NCBI GenBank assembly: GCA_002410555.1
Contig: DHSR01000020.1
Span: 1-64,000, forward strand
From: Bacteroidales bacterium UBA5281
GTDB lineage: Bacteria; Bacteroidota; Bacteroidia; Bacteroidales; Lentimicrobiaceae
DNA length: 64,000 bases
Direction of reading: 5' to 3'
This document shows positions 17,190-24,770 of the stretch, piece after piece. The notes under the pieces were generated by a model. That model was given only the letters and a program-made list of their open reading frames with translations, searched no databases and was not told where the DNA came from. A program made the position numbers and the translations under genes. Numbering within the stretch: the stretch's first letter is position 1; each line of letters opens with the position of its first letter.

Positions 17190-18092
17190 ATGGAAAATAA
17201 TTGGCCTGTATTATCCTACGAAAACGGAAAAGACACCTATGCTACCCTGCATATGTGGACACAAATTGTTGGTAAAATAAAATTAGCTGTAGCACCGTGG
17301 ATCAATCACTCCTGGCATATTACCCTGCACATCACGCCAACAGGTCTTTCCACCCTTGAAATGCCCTATAAAAACAAGCATTTCCAAATTGACTTTGATT
17401 TTATAAACCATAAATTAAAGGTCATCACAAGTGATGGACAAGTCAGGGATTTTGATCTGTTTGGCAATTCTGTGGCTGATTTTTACCGTAAAATATTTAC
17501 AGTACTCCGGGATTTGGATATTGATTTAAAAATAAACTCCACACCTGTTGAAATGGAAAATCCAATACCATTTGAAAAAGACACGGTGAACGCCACATAC
17601 GAAAAAGCACAAACAGCAGACTTGCATCAGGCATTGCTAAAAATGCAAAATGTGCTCACTCAAATGCGATGTAATTTCAAGGGTAAATGTAGTCCTGTGC
17701 ATTTTTTCTGGGGCAGCTTCGACCTGGCAGTATCCAGATTTTCAGGACGAAAAGCACCACCACATCCGGGTGGTATTCCTAACCTTCCTGACTGGGTAGC
17801 ACAGGAAGCCTATTCGCATGAAGTGGCAAGTTTAGGCTTTTGGCCCGGCAGTGAGGTATTACCCGAAGCGGCTTTTTATGCCTATTTGTACCCGGAGCCT
17901 GCAGGCTATAAAAATGCGGAAGTGAAACCAAAAGGCACGTATTATCATGAAGCGCTAAGAGAGTTTATTCTTCCATATAGCCTTGTGCAAAAGTCAAACA
18001 AACCCGAAGAAATGCTGTTAGATTTCCTCAATAGCACCTATGAAACGGGCGCAACATCAGCTAAATGGGACAGGTATTCGTTAGAAACTTAA
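17190..18092 (+). CDS. DUF5996 family protein
   Basis: The 300-residue protein matches the DUF5996 pattern: WPVLSYENGKDTYATLHMWT at the start, HSWHITLHITPTGLSTLEMP, a central FKGKCSPVHFFWGSFDLAVS, and RFSGRKAPPHPGG followed by EVASLGFWPGS. The family has no known function. The conserved His, Trp and Arg residues hint at ligand binding or catalysis, but this is inference. It has no signal peptide and is probably cytoplasmic. It lies in a stretch of redox and detoxification genes but has its own long flanking gaps. Confidence 0.85.
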   Translation: MENNWPVLSYENGKDTYATLHMWTQIVGKIKLAVAPWINHSWHITLHITPTGLSTLEMPYKNKHFQIDFDFINHKLKVITSDGQVRDFDLFGNSVADFYRKIFTVLRDLDIDLKINSTPVEMENPIPFEKDTVNATYEKAQTADLHQALLKMQNVLTQMRCNFKGKCSPVHFFWGSFDLAVSRFSGRKAPPHPGGIPNLPDWVAQEAYSHEVASLGFWPGSEVLPEAAFYAYLYPEPAGYKNAEVKPKGTYYHEALREFILPYSLVQKSNKPEEMLLDFLNSTYETGATSAKWDRYSLET

Positions 18093-18428
18093 ATCATGTT
18101 TCGGGTTATCAGAGTTTATAGCGATAATGATGGGAAATCACATTCTACATTGTATTTTTCTGAACTAACAGAGTGCCTATTTCGAATATGCGGCAATGTG
18201 CGAAAGTGGTGAACTAACCGGTAATTTACCATCCAATTTGGGAATATACTTATGAGTAGCGTTTAATGAGTAAAGAGAGTGACAAAGCTTGTGTGATTTC
18301 TAATAGCCGGCATCATTTGCCGGCATCCCGAATGCATCTGGATCAAAGCCTTATGAGCTCACGCTCCAACTAAATTTCTTTTAAATGTGCCGTCAACACT
18401 TTTATATTATTAAAGAAAGGAAGATAAA
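18093..18428. other. 336-bp intergenic stretch with a hairpin and a short broken ORF
   Basis: An ATG at 18096, four bases after the DUF5996 stop, opens 38 codons (VIRVYSDNDGKSHSTLYF) to 18212. A +1 shift near 18180 would continue FEYAAMCESGELTGNL to a TGA at about 18255, which suggests a frameshifted small gene. At 18306-18324 GCCGGCA and TGCCGGC form a 7-bp stem with a 5-nt loop and no T run. Nothing else is recognisable. Confidence 0.35.
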
Positions 18429-19235
18429 ATGAAGCAATATAAAATAGCTATAATAGGCAGTGGAGCACTAGGTAGCATTATTGGAAAAGTTGTTTCCGGG
18501 GACTTGAGTGAGGAATATGAAATATTAGGTGTACTAAGCGGAAGAATAGAAAATGCAGTAAAGTTAGCACATGAAATAGGTTGTAAGGCATATAAAACTT
18601 TAAATGAAATAATTGATGATAAACCAGATTATATTATTGAAGCTGCCTCTCCGGAAGTCTTTAAAAATATTGGAATTAAAATCTTAGAAAATGGTATAAG
18701 TCTAATTCCTTTATCAGTAGGTGCTCTTGCCGACAAAGAGTATTATAATAATGTTAAAGCAGCAGCATTAGAAAATAATTGCCGGGTATATATACCATCA
18801 GGAGCAGTAGGTGGTTTTGATGTTTTACGCGGAGCTATGTTAATGGAGGATGCAGAAGTAAGTATTACCACAAAAAAATCACCAGGTTCATTAAATGGAG
18901 CACCATTTTTAAAGGGCAGAAAACTTTCAAAAGAAAAAGCCGAAGAAATATTCAGTGGTTCAGCGATGGAAGCAATAGAACATTTTCCTGAGAATGTTAA
19001 TGTTGCAGTGGCTACTGCCATAGCGACAACGGGTGTTGAGAATATTAAAGTGTCTATTCACAGTATTCCCGGGTTAGAAAGCAACGAGCATGAGATTAAC
19101 CTAACAGGAAAAATAATAAAAGTTAATGTCACAATTGAGACTACGCCGTCTGATGACAATCCAAAATCTAGTACACTCGCTGCATATAGTGTGATTAGTT
19201 TACTCAAAAACATAGTTTCTCCAATTACTTTTTAA
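18429..19235 (+). CDS. L-aspartate dehydrogenase-like NAD(P)-dependent enzyme
   Basis: The 268-residue protein has an N-terminal Rossmann fold (IAIIGSGALGSIIG, residues about 5-18), the substrate-side motif YIPSGAVGGFDVLRGA and the C-terminal NPKSSTLAAYSVISLL typical of the aspartate dehydrogenase (DUF108) family. Such enzymes interconvert L-aspartate with iminoaspartate, feeding NAD biosynthesis, or act on related amino acids. The codon composition is AT-richer than the neighbouring genes. It is followed after 29 bp by an SDR gene and then a methyltransferase, so the three may form one transcript. The exact substrate is uncertain. Confidence 0.8.
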   Translation: MKQYKIAIIGSGALGSIIGKVVSGDLSEEYEILGVLSGRIENAVKLAHEIGCKAYKTLNEIIDDKPDYIIEAASPEVFKNIGIKILENGISLIPLSVGALADKEYYNNVKAAALENNCRVYIPSGAVGGFDVLRGAMLMEDAEVSITTKKSPGSLNGAPFLKGRKLSKEKAEEIFSGSAMEAIEHFPENVNVAVATAIATTGVENIKVSIHSIPGLESNEHEINLTGKIIKVNVTIETTPSDDNPKSSTLAAYSVISLLKNIVSPITF

Positions 19236-19264
19236 TATAATTAAGTCCAAAACATAAATTTAAA

Positions 19265-20077
19265 ATGAATACAGAAAAAAAACTAATTGTAGTAACAGGA
19301 GGAGCTGGAGGAATAGGTCAGGCTTGTGCAAGGGCTTTAAAAGACCAACCAATAATTATTACCGATTACTCACATGAGATGGTGGATGAAACGGTGGAAA
19401 CATTGGCAAGCGAAGGCTTTGATGTTACAGGAATTGCCTGTGATATTACCGATAAAAAGGACATTGAAAAGCTCATTAACTATGTGGGTCGAAGGGGTTC
19501 ATTAAAGGCTTTTATTCATGCTGCCGGGGTAAGCGGAGCAGTTAATGACTTAAAAAAAGTTTATACCATAAATTTGCTTGCTACGGAGTTGTTAATAAAT
19601 GCATTTTATGAGCTTGTCGTAAAAGACTCAGTGGCTATTCTACTTTCATCGATGAAGGCCCATACAATTCCGGCAAATAAAGAATATGATGAAGCCTTGA
19701 CAAATCCACAAGCATTGGAATCTTTCGATATTGTCAGTCGGTTTGCAAATAAGGATTCAGATATCATGTACAATTTTACGAAACGAGGAGTGCAATTATT
19801 AACCCACAAATACGCAGATAAATGGGGAGAACGGGGAGCAAGAATTGTATCCGTTTCTCCCGGGGTTATTGAAACGCCAATGGCATTAAAAGCCGCAAAA
19901 GAGCATCCTGAAGAAATGGAAATGCTAAAACAGGCAACGCCTTTAAAACGTAATGGTCAGCCGGAAGATGTAGCAGATGCTGTAAGCTTCTTAGTGAGTG
20001 ATGCTGCACGTTTTATTACAAGTACAGATATTTTAGTAGATGGCGGAGTCCTTCAAAACATCAAAAAAATGACCTGA
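19265..20077 (+). CDS. Short-chain dehydrogenase/reductase (SDR)
   Basis: The 270-residue oxidoreductase has the classical SDR cofactor motif VTGGAGGIGQACA (residues about 10-22), the region HAAGVSGAV in place of the usual NNAG, a catalytic Ser in LLSSMKAH, the active-site pair YNFTK (YxxxK) and the C-terminal SPGVIETPMA with FLVSDAARFITSTDILVDGG. It would reduce or oxidise a small alcohol or ketone with NAD(P)(H). It lies between aspartate dehydrogenase and a methyltransferase on the same strand with short gaps. The substrate is not apparent. Confidence 0.9.
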   Translation: MNTEKKLIVVTGGAGGIGQACARALKDQPIIITDYSHEMVDETVETLASEGFDVTGIACDITDKKDIEKLINYVGRRGSLKAFIHAAGVSGAVNDLKKVYTINLLATELLINAFYELVVKDSVAILLSSMKAHTIPANKEYDEALTNPQALESFDIVSRFANKDSDIMYNFTKRGVQLLTHKYADKWGERGARIVSVSPGVIETPMALKAAKEHPEEMEMLKQATPLKRNGQPEDVADAVSFLVSDAARFITSTDILVDGGVLQNIKKMT

Positions 20078-20104
20078 GACGTTTAAATTAAAAACCTACT
20101 AACA

Positions 20105-20722
20105 ATGACAGAATTTTGGGAAGCATCCTTTAAAAAAAATCATGAAATGTGGGGTTTTGAGCCATCACCTTCAACCCTATTGACCTGTGATTTTTTTGTT
20201 AAAAACAATGTGAAAAATGTACTTATCCCGGGTATTGGTTATGGACGGAATGCGCAAATTTTCATAGAAAACGGAATGACCGTAACAGGGATTGAGATTT
20301 CTCAAACTGCCATTGATCTGGCTTATAAACATTTCGGCAACAAGCTGACGATTTATCATGGTTCAGTAACTGAAATGCCATTTGATAAAAAACTATATAA
20401 CGGAATATATAGTTACGCTTTGATCCACTTTTTAAATAAAGATGAAAGAAAAAAATTAATCAGTGATTGTTTCAATCAGCTTAGTGAAAACGGCTTTATG
20501 TTTTTTGCAACAGTTTCAAAGAAAGCAAAAATTTATGGCCAGGGAACCTGCATTGGCAAAGACAAAATTGAGTTATTTGGTGGTTTAAAAATGTTCTTTT
20601 ACGACCATGATACGATACGGGAAGAGTTTGGCAAAGTAGGACTATTTGATATAACAGATGTACGTGACGTCTATCCCTTTCATCTTGTAAAGTGTAAAAA
20701 GAACAAGATGGGAAATTTATAA
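20105..20722 (+). CDS. Class I SAM-dependent methyltransferase
   Basis: The 205-residue protein opens with FWEASFKKNHEMWGFEPSPS, followed by the SAM-binding motif VLIPGIGYGRNAQIFIENG (residues about 39-57) and the acidic GIEISQTAIDLA. It resembles small-molecule methyltransferases of the thiopurine or tellurite-resistance type rather than RNA or protein enzymes. It starts 28 bp after the SDR gene. The target is not known; a detoxifying role is inferred from family and neighbours. Confidence 0.85.
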   Translation: MTEFWEASFKKNHEMWGFEPSPSTLLTCDFFVKNNVKNVLIPGIGYGRNAQIFIENGMTVTGIEISQTAIDLAYKHFGNKLTIYHGSVTEMPFDKKLYNGIYSYALIHFLNKDERKKLISDCFNQLSENGFMFFATVSKKAKIYGQGTCIGKDKIELFGGLKMFFYDHDTIREEFGKVGLFDITDVRDVYPFHLVKCKKNKMGNL

Positions 20723-20825
20723 ATCATCAGCGACATGCATCAGATAAAAAATATCCTTTTCGGGTATTCTACCTGTTGTGGGAACTAAAAAGCATCTTTT
20801 TTATTCACATTTTAAATCTTAATGA

Positions 20826-21299
20826 ATGAATTTTTACGATTTCAAGGCAAGACAACTTCAGGGGGAAACTGTTTCAATGGGTGAATTTAAAGGGAAAACA
20901 GTATTGGTGGTCAATACGGCCAGTAAATGTGGGCTTACGCCCCAATACGAAGGACTGGAAAAGCTCTACCAAAAGTACAAAGACAAAGATTTTGTGGTTG
21001 TGGGTTTCCCATGCAACCAGTTCGGCTCACAAGAGCCAGGAGATGCAAATGATATTCAGGAATTCTGTGAAATTAATTATGGCGTCACTTTCCCAATGTT
21101 CGCTAAAGTGGATGTAAATGGCGAGAATGCACATCCAATTTATAAATTTCTAAAAACGCAACTCGGAGGGATATTTGGCAACAAAATCAAATGGAATTTT
21201 ACCAAATTTTTAATTGATAAAAATGGGAAACCGGTTAAACGGTTTTCACCTATGACAAAACCAGAGAAGATGGAATCGGCAATTGAAAAAATACTCTAA
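20826..21299 (+). CDS. Glutathione peroxidase family thiol peroxidase (cysteine type)
   Basis: The 157-residue protein carries the peroxidatic cysteine in NTASKCGLTPQY (Cys35), the element GFPCNQFGSQEPG with a probable resolving Cys near residue 63, and the tetrad motif KWNFTKFLI. Cys replaces selenocysteine, so it is probably thioredoxin-dependent, as in most bacterial members, and reduces hydrogen peroxide or lipid hydroperoxides. There is no signal peptide, so it is cytoplasmic. Three 20-bp direct repeats follow the stop codon immediately. Confidence 0.94.
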   Translation: MNFYDFKARQLQGETVSMGEFKGKTVLVVNTASKCGLTPQYEGLEKLYQKYKDKDFVVVGFPCNQFGSQEPGDANDIQEFCEINYGVTFPMFAKVDVNGENAHPIYKFLKTQLGGIFGNKIKWNFTKFLIDKNGKPVKRFSPMTKPEKMESAIEKIL

Positions 21300-21300
21300 A

Positions 21301-21360
21301 CATGGGTCAGATAGTTTAAACATGGGTCAGATAGTTTAAACATGGGTCAGATAGTTTAAA
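21301..21360. repeat. Three exact tandem copies of a 20-bp unit
   Basis: The unit CATGGGTCAGATAGTTTAAA occurs three times with no spacer directly after the glutathione peroxidase stop. Perfect copies imply recent origin or selection. Arrays of about 20-bp repeats with TGACCC-type cores are known as transposase-binding sites at the ends of IS21-like elements, so this may be an IS terminus remnant. No transposase gene is nearby. Confidence 0.85.
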
Positions 21361-21456
21361 TATCATTTACAAACTGTCAATGGACAATCAGAAAATATAA
21401 ATCGTAATCAAAAAGTACAGCCAAATGCTTAGAATGAGACTGTAGGCGTATATTCT

Positions 21457-21487
21457 AAAAAGGCCTCCCGACGGGAGGCCTTTTTTT
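21457..21487. terminator. Strong bidirectional intrinsic terminator
   Basis: A 9-bp GC-rich stem (GGCCTCCCG at 21462-21470, CGGGAGGCC at 21472-21480) is flanked by A5 and T7. It lies between the convergent glutathione peroxidase and baeRF genes and can end transcription from both sides. Confidence 0.92.
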
Positions 21488-21520
21488 AAGTCGGTCAATC
21501 TAAAAATGGATCATTGTTTT

Positions 21521-22678
21521 TTAGTATCTGAACAAAGCATTTATTCTTGAGTTGGGATTAGGCATTTCTTCCTTATCCAACAGGTATACTTCGCCACCAT
21601 TAACAAATGTCTCAATTGCAGCCAAATTCATCAAGGATATGGTGTTTTCACTTTCCTCACTTTGAGTAACCACGATCAAATTATTTTCTTCTTTGTAGTT
21701 TCCAAAGATATCTGCTTTATTTTCGCAAAACAGGGTGTCAACTTTTCCATTAATGGCCGCCGGCAGAATTTTAACTATTCCTATGGCTGTTTTGCCGGTT
21801 CCTTCTTCTTTAAGGAAAAGTGCGATTTTGTCTTTTCGCGTCTGGTCAAATATCGGAGCTATCCTTTCCCAGGCCAACTCATGGACATCAAAAACAGTGG
21901 TATTGTTGAAATCAACCTGCAAACTTTCTTCCAACAAATTGGGATAAGTGTTTACCTCTTTATATATATCAAAATTCGGTCTCTGCCCAACAATAAGCAT
22001 TGGTCGCTTTTCTTCTCTCAACAGCGGGGCAATACCATCGTTTATTGCCCTTAAATATTTCTTGATTTCGTTCTTTCTCTTTCCTGTAGCTGCTTCCTGG
22101 CCATGATATAACGCATGTCCTGAGGCACCCTGCCCGGTTCTGAACTGCAGATTTTTTTGTTCATAATCATAGCCAACACGATCCTGCTTGGTTTCAGGAA
22201 TAAGATCATCTATCTTTATTTCGGTGAAGCTATAATGGGTACATGCATATAATTTTACATTACTCCGCTCAAGCATCAATAAATAAAAATCCCCATCTCC
22301 GGCAAAAATTGGCATCAATGGTTTCAAATAAAATGAATTTGAGATGTAGTTAAATTCCTTGAAGTAAATGGGAAGAGTGTAAATCCGGGTAAAACCTTCG
22401 GCTATAAATATGGCCAGGCCATCCGATTGCTCACGCCAGAATGAACTATCATCAATTAACTGCTGAACCGGAGCAACCATATCGGTGATAACTACATTTT
22501 GAAGACCTTTTGCAGACAACTTGCTTTTTACTTCTTTCAATTGGTTCTTTAGCATAAGAGCATCCTCTTGCTGCAATACTTTTTCACCTGCCCTATGAGT
22601 AGGAATAAAAATTGAAATGCAATTTTCCTGGTGTATATCGTGTAATTCCACGATATCTTTTTTGGTAATCAGTGTCAT
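21521..22678 (-). CDS. Bacterial archaeo-eukaryotic release factor (baeRF) family protein, Balon-related
   Basis: This 385-residue protein shows the baeRF pattern: CISIFIPTHRAGEKVLQQED near the N-terminus, LKNQLKEVKSKLSAKGLQN, FWREQSDGLAIFIAEGFTRI, LKPLMPIFAGDGDFYLLMLE and a C-terminal FVNGGEVYLLDKEEMP. The family is homologous to eukaryotic eRF1/Pelota. One characterised relative, Balon, binds the A site of idle ribosomes during hibernation. The exact baeRF subfamily (3 or 7) is not certain. An HPF gene lies 1.7 kb away, which fits a ribosome-protection role. A minus-strand -7 element lies at 22781-22788. Confidence 0.78.
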   Translation of the reverse strand: MTLITKKDIVELHDIHQENCISIFIPTHRAGEKVLQQEDALMLKNQLKEVKSKLSAKGLQNVVITDMVAPVQQLIDDSSFWREQSDGLAIFIAEGFTRIYTLPIYFKEFNYISNSFYLKPLMPIFAGDGDFYLLMLERSNVKLYACTHYSFTEIKIDDLIPETKQDRVGYDYEQKNLQFRTGQGASGHALYHGQEAATGKRKNEIKKYLRAINDGIAPLLREEKRPMLIVGQRPNFDIYKEVNTYPNLLEESLQVDFNNTTVFDVHELAWERIAPIFDQTRKDKIALFLKEEGTGKTAIGIVKILPAAINGKVDTLFCENKADIFGNYKEENNLIVVTQSEESENTISLMNLAAIETFVNGGEVYLLDKEEMPNPNSRINALFRY

Positions 22679-22780
22679 ATTTTTCTTATTGTTTTAATGA
22701 TGATTTATTGATCCGAATAGTTCCCTTTGCAGTAAAAAAAATTAGAAATGTCTTATCTCCGGCATTAACAGGGTTTACTG

Positions 22781-22788
22781 CAAAGGTA
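22781..22788 (-). promoter_or_regulatory. -7 promoter element for the baeRF gene
   Basis: On the minus strand this reads TACCTTTG, a full match to TAnnTTTG, about 103 bp before the baeRF start codon. It implies a 5' leader of roughly 95 nt. Confidence 0.4.
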
Positions 22789-22873
22789 AGATAACTTTAA
22801 CAATTAAACAGATTAGATGTTGATATTTTTAGCAATAAGTGACTTTATTTTATTATCTTAGCGGTCAACAATA

Positions 22874-22899
22874 TTAGATTTTATCTAACAATATTGTTA
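22874..22899. promoter_or_regulatory. Two palindromes before the cytosine deaminase-like gene
   Basis: TTAGAT-TTT-ATCTAA (22874-22888) overlaps a perfect 14-bp palindrome TAACAATATTGTTA (22886-22899), 32 bp before the amidohydrolase start. Such paired dyads suggest a regulator-binding region. The regulator is unknown. Confidence 0.35.
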
Positions 22900-22930
22900 A
22901 AATCAGTAATAACCTTAAAAAAAGCTTAAG

Positions 22931-24178
22931 ATGAAGAAAAAGTTTTATAATGCCAGGTTTTATCGTAACGACACAGCAACCGAAATGATTGTTGAAAATG
23001 GTAAAATTTCTCAGATTGGAACCAACCTGCCTAAGTGTGAAGAGGAAATCGACCTGGGGGGGAAGCTTGTTTTACCTCCTTATGTTGACCCTCACTTACA
23101 CCTGGATTACGTTTATACCTTGTCGGAATTAGGACAGGAAGGAGCCGGATCAGGTACGTTGTTTGAAGCCATTGAGCTATGGCCTAAATTCAAAGAGACG
23201 CTCACAGTTGAAAGTGTAAAAAGACTTGCAATGAAAGGGATCAAAGATGAGGTTTCTCAAGGAGTTCAACACATCCGTACACATATTGACGTTACAGACC
23301 CCAAATTTACCGCTCTGAAAGCTATGCTGGAAATGAAAGAAGAACTCAAGGACATCGTAGATATACAGATAGTCTCCTTTCCACAGCAAGGCATGTACAC
23401 CTATAAGGGTGGAGTTGATCTGGTAGAGGAAGCCCTTAAAATGGGAGCTGACATTGTTGGTGGAATACCCCACTATGAACCGGCCAGGGAATTTGGTGAA
23501 AAGTCTGTGCACGACATCGTTAAGCTTGCTTTAAAATATGATAAAATGATAGATGTCCATTGCGACGAAACCGATGATACACATTCACGTTTTGTGGAAT
23601 TGTTAAACGCACTTGTCCTTATGGAAGATTATGGCAGCAGAACCACTGCAAGCCATACCTGCTCTTTTGGTTCGGCAGATGACTCTTATGCATACAGAAT
23701 GTTGGACTTATTCCAGAAGAGTAAGATGAACTTTATCTCCTGTCCTACTGAAAATGCCTATCTCCAGGGTCGCCAGGACACTTATCCCAAACGCCGGGGA
23801 TTAACCAGGGTGAAGGAATTTATTGAGTATGGCATAAATGTGGCCTTCGCACAAGATTCCATAAACGACCCATGGTATCCTATGGGAAATGGCAATATGA
23901 TGAATATTCTCGACAATGGAATTCACCTGGCTCAAATCATGTCGCCGGAAGAAATAATGTCAGATTTTGATTTAATCACCTATAATGGAGCCCGTTGTCT
24001 GAATATTCATGATAACTACGGTTTGGAAACTGGCAAACCAGCCAACTTTATTGTTCTCAATGAATCTTCTGTTTATGAAGCGATTCGTAAAAGAGTAGAT
24101 GTGTTGGCATCGGTACGCAATGGAGACTTCCTGTTTCGCTGCAGAGAACCGGAATATGAAATTTCTTTAAATCTCTAA
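22931..24178 (+). CDS. Amidohydrolase family protein, cytosine deaminase-like
   Basis: The 415-residue metal-dependent hydrolase shows the cytosine deaminase (CodA-like) arrangement: metal ligands in VDPHLHLDYVYT (HxH), HCDETDDTH near residue 215, ASHTCSFG and FAQDSINDPWYPMGNGNMM. These enzymes deaminate cytosine or related N-heterocycles such as isoguanine or creatinine-type substrates. The short N-terminal and C-terminal strands (FYNARFYRND, KPANFIVLNESS) complete the composite beta domain. It is monocistronic, preceded by palindromes, and has no permease next to it. The actual substrate is not determined by sequence. Confidence 0.85.
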   Translation: MKKKFYNARFYRNDTATEMIVENGKISQIGTNLPKCEEEIDLGGKLVLPPYVDPHLHLDYVYTLSELGQEGAGSGTLFEAIELWPKFKETLTVESVKRLAMKGIKDEVSQGVQHIRTHIDVTDPKFTALKAMLEMKEELKDIVDIQIVSFPQQGMYTYKGGVDLVEEALKMGADIVGGIPHYEPAREFGEKSVHDIVKLALKYDKMIDVHCDETDDTHSRFVELLNALVLMEDYGSRTTASHTCSFGSADDSYAYRMLDLFQKSKMNFISCPTENAYLQGRQDTYPKRRGLTRVKEFIEYGINVAFAQDSINDPWYPMGNGNMMNILDNGIHLAQIMSPEEIMSDFDLITYNGARCLNIHDNYGLETGKPANFIVLNESSVYEAIRKRVDVLASVRNGDFLFRCREPEYEISLNL

Positions 24179-24302
24179 GCTTTTAATCAAGTCAGGGTGC
24201 GACTCAAAAACCGCACCCTGACTCTTTAACAAGCACCCCGATGTTGTGTTCTCACTATTTCAGCATTGATGTTTATATCCTGTTTCCTTCAAAAAAAGGA
24301 AC

Positions 24303-24310
24303 TATCTTTG
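24303..24310 (+). promoter_or_regulatory. -7 promoter element for the HPF gene
   Basis: TATCTTTG matches TAnnTTTG 25 bp before the HPF start, predicting a leader of about 20 nt. Confidence 0.5.
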
Positions 24311-24335
24311 CCACTAAACTCTAAAAATCACAAAA

Positions 24336-24641
24336 ATGAATTACACAGAAAATTTTGAAGGCATCAAGATAGATGTTCAGGCAGTTGACATCGACATTAG
24401 CGATGACATGCAGCAGGAGATCAGGAATGTAATTGACAGATTAAAAAGGCATGTTTCTCAGGTTAACTTTGTTGACGTTTATTTTACTGAAAAAAGTGGA
24501 AAATCAACAGATGCCAAAGATATAGGCATCAGACTGGGTATCCCGGGTAATGACCCGTATGCTTCTGATTCGGGGGACAACTGGATGGAACTTTTAAGAA
24601 ACGTGGAAGAAAAGCTGCGCCGGCAGTTACAGAAGAGATAA
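24336..24641 (+). CDS. HPF/RaiA-family ribosome-associated protein
   Basis: The 101-residue protein has the beta-alpha-beta-beta-beta-alpha fold pattern of short hibernation promoting factors: a first strand IKIDVQAVDIDISDDMQQEI, helix NVIDRLKRHVSQVNFVDVYF, and the basic C-terminal helix LRNVEEKLRRQLQKR. Family members bind the decoding centre of 30S subunits and inactivate ribosomes in stationary phase. The lack of a long C-terminal dimerisation domain marks it as a short form. It has its own promoter and a strong terminator. The baeRF gene is 1.7 kb upstream on the opposite strand. Confidence 0.82.
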   Translation: MNYTENFEGIKIDVQAVDIDISDDMQQEIRNVIDRLKRHVSQVNFVDVYFTEKSGKSTDAKDIGIRLGIPGNDPYASDSGDNWMELLRNVEEKLRRQLQKR

Positions 24642-24725
24642 AGCTATAAGTATTCTGCTACTTATATCTGAATAAAACGTAACAGCATATGATGCTGAAG
24701 CAGATGATGATTTAAGCATTCCCAA

Positions 24726-24755
24726 AAAAAAGGCTGCCAAATGGCAGCCTTTTTT
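24726..24755. terminator. Bidirectional intrinsic terminator
   Basis: AGGCTGCCA (24731-24739) pairs with TGGCAGCCT (24742-24750), extended by A and T runs on the two sides. It separates the HPF gene from the convergent MFS transporter gene and would serve both. Confidence 0.92.
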
Positions 24756-24770
24756 AATACTGCGAATCCA

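Noticed and set aside
18306..18324. Intrinsic terminator at the GCCGGCA/TGCCGGC hairpin
   Set aside because: No T run follows on either strand.
20826..21299. Selenocysteine form of glutathione peroxidase
   Set aside because: The active-site codon is a cysteine codon and no in-frame TGA or SECIS-like context is seen.
21301..21360. CRISPR-like array
   Set aside because: The three 20-bp copies are directly adjacent with no spacers and no cas genes are present.
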